DNA of 64,000 bases, taken from NCBI GenBank assembly GCA_950295325.1, contig OX485803.1:20462001-20526000 (forward strand), given 5' to 3'. This document shows positions 56,505 to 64,000 of the stretch, one piece after another (positions within the stretch are counted from its first letter, which is position 1; each line of letters starts with the position of its first letter). The DNA comes from Polytrichum commune (Eukaryota; Streptophyta; Polytrichopsida; Polytrichales; Polytrichaceae). Below the pieces are notes generated by a model. It saw nothing but the letters and a program-made list of their open reading frames with translations. It was not told the DNA's origin and ran no database searches. Made by a program: the position numbers and the translations under genes.

Positions 56505-56790
56505 CTACACAAAAGATGATATCTAGTGTTTGATACACTAAATACGAATGCATACACTAATTATCAATAACCCTATGAAAGTAAGTAACATTAAATGTAA
56601 ACTCAAGCACTAAATATCAACTATGGAAATATATGGAAGTTACATGTTTGAATTTAGTGTTAGCAAGGATATGATAGCGGCACATTTATGTTTAACACTA
56701 ATTGTCAAAGAATTGAAAATTAGTGTTGAGCATGGTAGGGTGGTAACAACACTAAATATAATCAAACACTAAATATCATATTTTGTGTAC
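56505..56790 (-). mobile_element. TIR element (MITE), about 286 bp, inverted relative to its neighbour
   Basis: Reverse-complement copy of the 7640-7957 subtype; it starts CTACACAAAAGATGATATC and ends TCATATTTTGTGTAC. With 56106-56358 it forms a pair of inverted arms of about 250 bp separated by about 146 bp. Confidence 0.8.
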
Positions 56791-57149
56791 TGCAACACAA
56801 GATACCGAGAACATTTGCGACTAAAATCAACATCATCGGTAACAGGTATATTGACTGTATAAGTGGAAGTGTTGATGACTGGTCTACTATGACCTGTTCA
56901 CTACCACGTCGGGTATTTGGAATGCAAACTCAGTAGTTTAGTTTGAAGTAGTGACACCCGTATAGGACTAGTATGAATAAAGTGACTTCGATACAAGTGA
57001 ATCAATATATCAGTGCAAGTTTCATGTGATTACAAGTGATCTATCTGGTTATGTGCATCATCAACAACTCAAAGGCGGTGGTACTTGTGCACAAAAAATT
57101 CCTGTAGGCTCGGACAGATCAGGAATATTACCCGTTGCTCACGAGAACA

Positions 57150-57490
57150 CAAGCTGAGAAATTTGGGCTACAGGATCCATCACAAATTAAAGATGATGCT
57201 TTATGTAAGATATAAACACAATTTCACCAAGGTAGAACAATTTGTACTTTTTACAATTCGGAACAGCAGGTTCAACACTGTCACTAGCCTCCTTCCGTGA
57301 AGGTCCAAACAAACCATCACTGCACTCTGATGACTGATCTTACACATCTATACCCACTCAAAACGCATATAAATTTCCTTGAGATCTCGCAGGCTGGGGT
57401 ACATAATCAGGATCTCTCGCTCAAAGACCTTGGAACACATCCGGAGAGACGAACTTGAGCGCCCACAATAGAGGATTAGCGGCCCGGCCC
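57150..57490 (-). pseudogene. Tandem copy of the SDR gene 3' end
   Basis: 57376-57486 repeats 57702-57822, the C-terminal coding end and start of the 3' region of the SDR frame, with about 330 bp spacing. On the minus strand it still reads NPLLWALKFVSPDVF followed by a new stop, matching NPLMWALKFVSPDVF in the main gene. Upstream similarity reaches back to about 57150 (GGTCCAAACAAACCA and others). It has no start or catalytic part, so it is a remnant. Confidence 0.7.
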
Positions 57491-57750
57491 AGGGTTCAGA
57501 CAAAAAAAGTAGGTGGTGTCAAAGAAATACGAGAGCAAGGTAGTTGTTGAACAATTTGCACTACATCTACAACTCAATTCGAAACAGTGACATATATCTA
57601 CTTCAGGATTGACAATAACATCTCCCCAGAATGTCCAAACAAACCACGACCTAACACATTCAGACCGAGTAGACCTCACTACACTCAAAAACCCATGATT
57701 TCCTTAGAGCTCGTAGGCTTGGGTAGATCATCAGGAACTACATCTGTCAC

Positions 57751-58803
57751 TCAAAGCTTGGAGTAAACCCCAAACACATCCGGAGAGACAAACTTGAGCG
57801 CCCACATGAGAGGATTGGGGCCGGAGCAGCAGGGATCTCCTGTCACTGGAGGATCATCCTTGGCACGGCAATCTCCTGTCACTGGAGGATCATCCTTGGC
57901 ACGGCAATCTTCTGTCACTGGAGGATCATCCTTGGCACGGCGGTATCCTGTCACTGGAGGATCATCCTTGGCACGGCGATATCCTGTCACTGGAGGATCA
58001 TCCTTGGCACGGCGATGACCAGGCTGGGCAGGGTGATCAGCCGCCTTCTTCCCTACAGCTGAGAAGGAGATGTGAGTGTGGCCATGAGGTAGCACACTGT
58101 TGCTGACGATAACGTTGATGTGAGCAGATTCACGAACATCCACAATATTCAAGGTCATGCCAGGAAGCTTGGCAGGCATCTGGTCACCCGTAACGCTGGT
58201 CGCCAGCTGCATGCTATAGCATCCAGAGGGGACGATAGTGGAGCCCAAGGTAAGGCCCGGGCAAATGGCCAGAAACTGGGGCTTGCTCACCAAGCATTCA
58301 TGCATAATGTGAGGGAATTTCCCCAAGCACGGGTTTGATGCATCTGTGCATGTTATTTCGGTTCCAGTGGGGGCTAACACCACTTTCTGGATGAACCCTA
58401 ATGGGAATGAGGTTAACCCTAGCTTGCTTACAGTGGCATGATCTGTTGCGGCGGAGGAGATGCATGGTGTGTTAGGATCGGAGACGTGGAACACCCATGT
58501 GCATCCTTCGATGGCCGTTCTCCAGCCGCTGGTTTCACACATGTTAGCCTCAATGAACTCCACCCCTGGGAGTACAAGCTTGAGTGTTCGGAGTTGATCG
58601 GTGTCTCGGAGTGAGCGAACTACACATCGCACGCGGTAGCCTCCTTGCATGAGGTATTTGCTTACCCATGTTACCAGGTAGCCCGAAGCTCCGATGACTA
58701 GGCAGAGATCACCTGCTCGCAATTGTGTGTGGGTGGCCTCAGCATCCTCCGCCATGGCTGATTTATTAGATGAAACTGCGTACGATGAAGACAACGACAT
58801 CAT
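57751..58803 (-). CDS. Degenerate extended SDR (DFR/CCR-like) with in-frame repeat, 350 aa
   Basis: A single open frame without introns. Residues about 30-45 (LCLVIGASGYLVTWVSKYL) resemble the NADP-binding turn of dihydroflavonol-reductase/cinnamoyl-CoA-reductase-like enzymes. The third glycine of the GxxGxxG motif is replaced by Val. YRVRCVVRSL and FLAICPGLTLGSTIVPSG and LNIVDVRESAHI align in order with family blocks as I recall them. The Tyr of the catalytic Tyr-x-x-x-Lys appears as Cys (CLVSK), and the helix after it is missing, so activity is unlikely. Residues about 260-320 are five copies of a 12-residue unit (RRAKDDPPVTGY) from a 36-bp minisatellite. Met 17 (MAEDAEATH) is an alternative start. 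It is either an expressed pseudoenzyme or a pseudogene whose frame has survived. Confidence 0.55.
   Translation of the reverse strand: MMSLSSSYAVSSNKSAMAEDAEATHTQLRAGDLCLVIGASGYLVTWVSKYLMQGGYRVRCVVRSLRDTDQLRTLKLVLPGVEFIEANMCETSGWRTAIEGCTWVFHVSDPNTPCISSAATDHATVSKLGLTSFPLGFIQKVVLAPTGTEITCTDASNPCLGKFPHIMHECLVSKPQFLAICPGLTLGSTIVPSGCYSMQLATSVTGDQMPAKLPGMTLNIVDVRESAHINVIVSNSVLPHGHTHISFSAVGKKAADHPAQPGHRRAKDDPPVTGYRRAKDDPPVTGYRRAKDDPPVTEDCRAKDDPPVTGDCRAKDDPPVTGDPCCSGPNPLMWALKFVSPDVFGVYSKL
57835..58014. repeat. 36-bp minisatellite, five copies, inside the SDR frame
   Basis: Five tandem units start at 57835, 57871, 57907, 57943 and 57979, each reading TCCTGTCACTGGAGGATCAT then CCTTGGCACGGC, nearly identical. 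Because 36 is a multiple of three, all three frames stay open through the array, and copy-number change would not break the SDR frame. Confidence 0.95.
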
Positions 58804-58839
58804 TTAAACAGCATGCACAGCATCCAAGTTCGAAGTTGT

Positions 58840-59810
58840 AAGTCTAAGGGGCTTACAAGCTTCAATATTAAGAAGCTCAAACTGTGAAAGCTGAAAACTT
58901 CACTAATTCTCAGGCCGTCAAAAATTTGAGCAAGTGTAGAACGATCATGTTCAATCTTTGCGGCATCCGCCATGGCCACCTATCAGATGGAATTGCCTAA
59001 GCAGCAATGCACATGATGAAGAAAGTAAGAACGTTAAACCAAGAGCATGCATACCGAAAGACCTAGATTTTGATTCCCCCTTTACAAGAGATCGAGTTGA
59101 GAAGACTTTTGCGATGAAGATTTCATTCAATGCTCAAATTATTGAGAGCTGAATCACCAATCCCTAAGCATTCAATAGTTTGAGAAAACAAAGAAAGGTC
59201 ATACTCTATAGTTTGAGAGTAGGGGTAATTGCCAGATGCAATTGCACCAGTACAGCAACGGCATTAATTGATTCAACAGCATGGACACCGATGTAGATTG
59301 TGAACCCTGCTTCACACTAGAGATCGAGTGGAGAACTTACAATGTTAGGAACAAAGTCAAATCCGAAATTCCGAACTATTAAGTTGAGCAAGCATCAGGT
59401 GATCATGCTCAATTTTGGGAACATCCGGCATGGCTAAGATCCACAGCGCATGATGAAGACAGTTACAACAGTTAAGACAGGAGCATGCACACAGACCTAG
59501 ATCATGAGGCATCCCTTCACTAGAGATCGAGTTGAGAGCTTCTTTAGAAGTTTGATACCAAAATCTGACAAGAGCTTTTATCCGATTTAGCTCAAACTAT
59601 CGTGATCTTGTCAAATCCGAGCACAAGAATTCCACTTCAACTTTGGTGGCATCCGTCATGGCTACTGTACCAGATGCAATTGCACAAGCACAGCCCATGA
59701 AGACACTAATGATGATTAAGCAACAACATGCGTGCCGACCGACCTACCTCATAATCTAACAGATGTAGATTATGAGGCTTCAATTGCGCTAGAGATCCGA
59801 GTTGAGACCG
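58840..59810. repeat. Reiterated copies of the SDR 5' end, about four units
   Basis: On the plus strand the units repeat GCATCCG(C/T)CATGGC or a variant (start codon context on the minus strand at 58971-58973, 59429-59431 and 59657-59659), then CAGATG(G/C)AATTGC(C/A), GATGAAGA, GCATGC, GACCTAGAT and AGAGATCGAGTTGAGA (near 59091, 59325, 59523 and 59792). Spacing is 198-269 bp. The same start-codon block sits at the true SDR 5' end (58745-58830). On the minus strand three of these ATGs open short frames beginning MADAAKIEHD, MPDVPKIEHD and MTDATKVE. Confidence 0.65.
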
Positions 59811-61191
59811 CAAACTTGAAATTTTCGGGAGCATTTCGACAATTGCATTTGACGAGTTGTATTCCATAACTCGTACTATTGCGAGCTACATCAATCCTCG
59901 AGTGTAAAGTTCACATAGTCCAAAATGAATCATCTGTGGAACCAATCCATTAAGCGGGGGAACGGAACTAAATCAAAACCCGTTGGCTTGGATCCACAAA
60001 ACGAGACCTCAAATGCACGAGGTAGGTTTAATATTTTGACCGCAAAAATAACGTTAGTTCTACATGGGAACTATCAACCCGTAAACTTAGCGTTGGAAGT
60101 CTGCTAGCTATTTGGTATCACATTTGAATCTGATGTGTGGACTTGAGGAAACAAGCATCATTAGTAAGAGGCTCTCCTCAATGGAAGGCTCCTTTCCTCA
60201 ACCTCTCTACCTTATCCTGGCCGAGCAATCTTAGAATAAGTATTTATTCTAAGAATAACCTCCGTTACTCGCTTGGATGCTAATTTCCACAGCTTAATCA
60301 TCGAGGTGCAACGATACAAGAGATGGAACCGTCAATAGCTAAGTGCACAGAAAATTAGAGATCGGTAGCTGCATTTCTCAATTTACAGATCAACCTACAT
60401 GTGACTCACCGCAATCAGATCTGAGAGACTTCACAATTATTCTGGAAAAATGGTATAAAACCGACGAACATTACAAAAGATCAGTGATCTACATCTGCAC
60501 CCACTCGACAACCACCAATGCAATTCCACTCTCGTAGTTACAACTGCAGTCCCTCTCGATCGTGAGTACTTACCGAGCTCCGAGACTCAACTAATATCAA
60601 CAAGCTCCAAGCTCCTTCTCCTCCTCCTACACCCTTAGCCTTGATCCTCACCTTGTCTGCTGAGATTATCAAGTGCCTCTAACTTAGAACTTGTGCCTGA
60701 TCCACAACATGAGCTTCGAGGTACTAAGTGGTTGTAGTTCTGGCAGATTGCAAATATGTAGGCCGAGGTGACGTTCCATTGCAAAGCTGTTTCAACTTCA
60801 GACGCCGTTCAAGATTAAACAAATTTAGTACAAGATTGAGATCTACAAGGTGCAGGCTGCCTGACACCGTCCTGCAAGGGGTGCTCAGTCAAAGTGGCTA
60901 AGTAATGCACACATCTAGGTAAACGGCTTTGTCTAATTAGTGTGGACCACACTAATCCCCAATTAGCCACGCTGTTCTCTGATTAGTTTGAAGTGGTCCA
61001 CTCTAATTTCCAGTGTGAAAAATTAGTGTGGGCATTTTCGTCTACATATTTTGATGAGAATTGCAAGGCCAAGCAAGTACTATAAAATTACTAATGGCAA
61101 CCAAGGCAAGTGTTGTAAAATTAATGTGGACCACATGAATTCCACCCACACTCATTAGACCGAAAAGAAAAGTATTTTGGTGGGGTACTTA
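59811..61191. other. Spacer; no supported gene
   Basis: 60230-60253 is a small perfect hairpin (CTTAGAATAA, GTAT, TTATTCTAAG). 60930-61040 has several short inverted copies of AATTAGTGTGG and CCACACTAAT. Otherwise nothing was recognised. Confidence 0.4.
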
Positions 61192-61310
61192 GGGTTGGTT
61201 TCCATGTAGGCCACTCGCCCACCAGATTCTAGTGGAAATGTAGATTTTACCAAGTGGAATCTCTATTTTCTAGAATTTGGTGGACGAGCATATTGTATGG
61301 AAACTAACCC
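61192..61310. mobile_element. Short Tourist-like MITE, 119 bp, TTA target duplication
   Basis: GGGTTGGTTTCCATGTAGG with CGCCCACCAGATTCTAG on the left is inverted on the right (TCTAGAATTTGGTGGACGAGC, ATGGAAACTAACCC). TTA flanks both ends (61189-61191 and 61311-61313). It is an internally deleted relative of 334-758. Confidence 0.8.
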
Positions 61311-61360
61311 TTATGTTTCCCTTACCTGCCCATATATATGTACATTTCAACTTCGTTGTA

Positions 61361-61584
61361 CTACACAAAATATTGTTGTTAGTGTCACTTCATGTTTGGG
61401 ATTATGCAATGCTATATCTATTTAATGTATATCTCATATGTTACCAACAAATGTCAAGTTGATTGTTTGGACATTATGAAACGTTAACAATTGTACATGG
61501 TAAAAAGTTACATCAATATTAAAAAGATGTAGCATTGTGCAATTCCCAAATAGAAGGTGACACTACCTGACATGTTTAGTGTAC
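61361..61584. mobile_element. Stem-loop TIR element related to the window start
   Basis: CTACACAAAAT and TTTAGTGTAC flank inverted arms (GTGTCACTTCATGTTTGGGA then TTATGCAATGCTA on the left; TAGCATTGTGCAATTCCCAA then ATAGAAGGTGACAC on the right). The arms match the repeat at 1-330. No coding capacity. Confidence 0.65.
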
Positions 61585-62582
61585 TAGATCATTTATGGTG
61601 ATTAGTGTCACATACGTTATTTGCAAAGGGCCTACACTAGATACCTAGAGGTCTCAAAGTGTCACGTCCCCTAATTGTGAATACAATACTATGTGTCAAC
61701 ACAAGTAACTATTTTAAGTGAAACATGATATGCACTCTAAACGTTGTAATGCTACACTTGTGGCAACCGAAGTGCATGTGATATTAAGGAGTTATGTAGT
61801 GTTAACATGGATGCGTGATGAAAGAGGATTTGTGTAGGATTTGACACTATGGAATAACACAAAGTCAACATTGCAATAATGACAATGTGATGCATGCAAG
61901 CATGTTAATGCTTTGGTAGTTTATTTTAATGTCAAAAACCTTGATATATGGGAGGGAAATATGACAACAAGGAGCGAGATTTAGACCGAGAACATCTGTT
62001 CCTTATATAGGGGTTTCGGGATATAAGAGAAGGATTGACATTAAGGAGGTTGATATTACGGAGCTTGGAGTGTCCATTGTGACATCTAATGTAGCACATT
62101 AGGATACTTGATATGATGTTTTGCATTTTAGTATGCAAAAGGAAGACGTGATTGAGCATACTAATGGCAAGTATCGTGTGCTTATATTTTTAGTATGCAA
62201 GACGAAGACGTTCTTGAGCATACTAATGCCAAGTGTCATTTGTGTACACTTTAGTCAACTCGTAGACCATTGTGTAACATAGCATACGCCTCTTAACACT
62301 ATTGGAACATACTCACACCAAGATATTAGTAAGTGCACTTGAACGCCAAATGTCATGAGGTGACACTATTGGTGGAGTTGTTGATCATTAGTGTAACCTA
62401 GCACGTGCCTCAATATAGGGTAAGTGACACTATCATGTGTGTGACACTAAATACCATAGACGGTGCTATACCAACTCAACTATACCTTGTATTCATAACC
62501 ATTTTTGTGTTATTGCCATCATTTAGTTTTTTTAGTTTTTTTTTCCTTTGATGATATCATGACCCGTATGCCCAAGCCAAGA
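61585..62582. other. Spacer with short repeats
   Basis: 62124-62236 holds two tandem units of about 62 bp (TTTAGTATGCAA, GAAGACGT, TTGAGCATACTAATG). The rest contains scattered AACACTA/TAGTGT motifs reminiscent of the TIR families but no delimitable element or gene. Confidence 0.45.
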
Positions 62583-63780
62583 TACTCATAATAATACTCA
62601 TAATAATAATAATAAGAAGAAGAACTCCGGTCTCCGGAGGGGGCCGGAGTGAATAAAGTGTCTGTTCATAGAACATCTTAGGCCATGCCTTATGGCAGTG
62701 GCGTTAGATGTAAAACTACTTCGCCCTTTGCAGGACATAGACACTATATTTAGAAACCAATAGTAAATTTCAGTAGCCGGTTATTATGTATGGGCCTTGT
62801 TTGGGGTAGTTAGTGGGGGGGGGGGGGGATTTGTATTGGGTTGGGAGTTTTATTTATTTATGAGAGGTCTTGGAGATCATTAATAGTTTGTCGATTTTCT
62901 AGCCTTCGTTTGTGGACTAATATGGAATGTACATATTGTGTGGCAATTATGTTAATTTGTTTAAACATGTTTTTGATTTTTTTGATAGGGAGTGTGAACG
63001 TTGTTTCCAGTTTTTTCTTTGATGGGATATGTGTTGTGCCTCTTGCTCCCGCAACTAGTACCATGAGTGGGGCTACGTTCCAACCCTTAGTTATGATGTT
63101 GTTTATGAGTGGTTGGTATTTTATGATTTTTCTGTCTAGGGTTTCAATGGCGAATCTATCATTGTAATATATGAATTCGATGAATTGTATGATGATATCA
63201 GGTTTAGGGGTTTCTGGGGAGGGGGGGGGGGTGGTTATATGGGTGGCCTATGATGCATAGTATGTCTAGTTTGAGCCTAGGGTTGCAATGACATCTTTGG
63301 GTATCACATGTACATGGAAGTAACCATGGGGGAACTATATTTTCTTGGGGTAGTTCATTATGTGTTCCTGCATTCATTAATGTATAATGTCTTGATATTC
63401 GAGTTGATACAATGAGTTTGCGTATTTCCCATACCACTTTGTTATGCCTTTTTGTTATTAGTGCATAGATGTGTTGTTGTTTGCATTTAAGTAGTACATG
63501 TAGCCATGTATCCGCATCTGTTGAGTTGCAGATAGGACATGCTCACGATGGGAAGGTTTCTCTGCCAAAGAAGAGTTGTTTTCAGGCGTGGCCCATATAT
63601 TGTCCAGTTCGGAATTTTATTAGGCACGTTTTTTGCTTATATGTGATGACGGGATTCGCCCAAAAGTCATTTGATAGTATTTAATCTATGTTGTCATTTT
63701 CTAGCCATTTGTGTAATTGATGTGTTTGATTTGCTATAATTGTTAAGTTATGTTCATTGTCATGGTTGAGAATGTGTTTA
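62583..63780 (-). mobile_element. Decayed LINE retrotransposon, 3' part with 3' UTR and tail
   Basis: On the minus strand from 63780 a frame reads HKWLENDN, SNDFWANPVITYKQK, IKFRTGQYMGHA and KQLFFGRETFPS. A zinc-knuckle-like block typical of LINE C-termini follows (CPICNSTDADTW, HVLLKCK), then NAGTHNELP, PCTCDTQRCHC, LDILCIIGHPYN, QFIEFIYYNDRFAIETLDRK, KGWNVAPLMVLVAGARGTTH and HKRRLENRQ, with a stop at 62858. Three in-frame stops (near 63551, 63593 and 63688) and a frameshift at the C tract 63219-63230 disable it. The 3' UTR has a 15-base C tract (62815-62829), a hairpin ACTCCGG/CCGGAGT (62624-62650) and a (TTC)n(TTA)n tail. The reverse transcriptase and endonuclease parts are absent: the upstream side is cut at 63780 by another element. 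Confidence 0.85.
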
Positions 63781-64000
63781 CTAAGAGCATCTCCACCCAT
63801 ACGCGCTAAAGGGACTCGGCAAGCCCTTTAGCGTGGCCTTGAAGAAAAACTTGCCCCACCCCTCTTGCCCGGGCTCTTCAAACTTGCCAGGGCTCTTCAA
63901 ACTTCGGGCTCCACTCACTATCCTCGCGGGTGAGCGTTGCTCTTGCTGCGCCCACATTCCGGGCCTCATCCTCTTGCGATTCAGTGAATCGTGCCACTTT
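63780..64000. mobile_element. Start of a TIR transposon/MITE inserted in the LINE (runs off window)
   Basis: Immediately after LINE sequence ends, CTAAGAGCATCTCCACCCAT begins. The AGAGCATCTCCA terminus is widespread in plant TIR elements. The interior is GC-rich with a CTTTAGCG/CGCTAAAG inverted block near 63804-63833 and repeated GGGCTCTTCAAACTT(G/C). The other terminus is outside the window, so length, target duplication and class cannot be decided. Confidence 0.6.

Noticed and set aside
57835-58014. Possible CRISPR-like array
   Set aside because: Units are contiguous with no unique spacers, and the genome is eukaryotic; it is a minisatellite.
57794-58018. Open plus-strand frame of Gly/Ser-rich repeats
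   Set aside because: It is the opposite-strand reading of the 36-bp minisatellite, open only because the period is a multiple of three.

Overview
This is a nuclear window from a plant-lineage (streptophyte) eukaryote. The genes are cut by many short AT-rich GT-AG introns. The proteins are plant-type: a 40S ribosomal protein S6, a SPIRRIG-class BEACH protein and a bacterial-type RNase HII. The spacers are full of small terminal-inverted-repeat (TIR) elements, retroelement remnants and microsatellites. I could not fix the clade. The RPS6 and SPIRRIG sequences look divergent from what I remember of flowering plants, so a non-seed plant or streptophyte alga is possible, but that is inference.

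Layout. 1-2452: repeats, no supported gene. 2453-4559 (-): RPS6, six coding exons, 249 aa, with a telo-box promoter and a TIR element just upstream. 4.77-13.0 kb: repeat-rich spacer with scattered TIR elements, then the presumed 3' UTR of the next gene. 13049-34001 (-): SPIRRIG-like BEACH gene. I reconstructed 33 coding exons that stay in phase throughout and predict about 3465 aa; the 5' leader and promoter probably reach to about 38 kb. 38.0-47.2 kb: spacer with satellite-like repeats, LINE tail fragments and TIR elements. 47197-51965 (+): RNase HII, eight or nine exons. 52.1-57.1 kb: spacer with a tRNA-type SINE and a cluster of TIR elements. 57751-58803 (-): an open but apparently degenerate extended short-chain dehydrogenase/reductase (SDR) with an in-frame 36-bp minisatellite. 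It is flanked by reiterated copies of its own 3' end (57.15-57.49 kb) and 5' end (58.9-59.8 kb). 62583-63780 (-): the 3' end of a decayed LINE, interrupted at 63780 by another element that runs off the window.

The three intact genes are unrelated housekeeping or cell-biology genes: translation, membrane trafficking or mRNA-body function, and RNA-DNA hybrid repair. Nothing suggests a cluster. I found no operon, CRISPR array, defence island or metabolic cluster. I do not see an undescribed molecular system. The most unusual items are the self-reiterated SDR locus, the LINE with a strong 3' hairpin and simple-repeat tail plus two tail-only copies, two GC-AG introns in different genes, and two alternative N-termini for RNase HII. 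All exon boundaries were assigned by eye from splice consensus, phase continuity and recalled family features; no alignment or transcript data were used.
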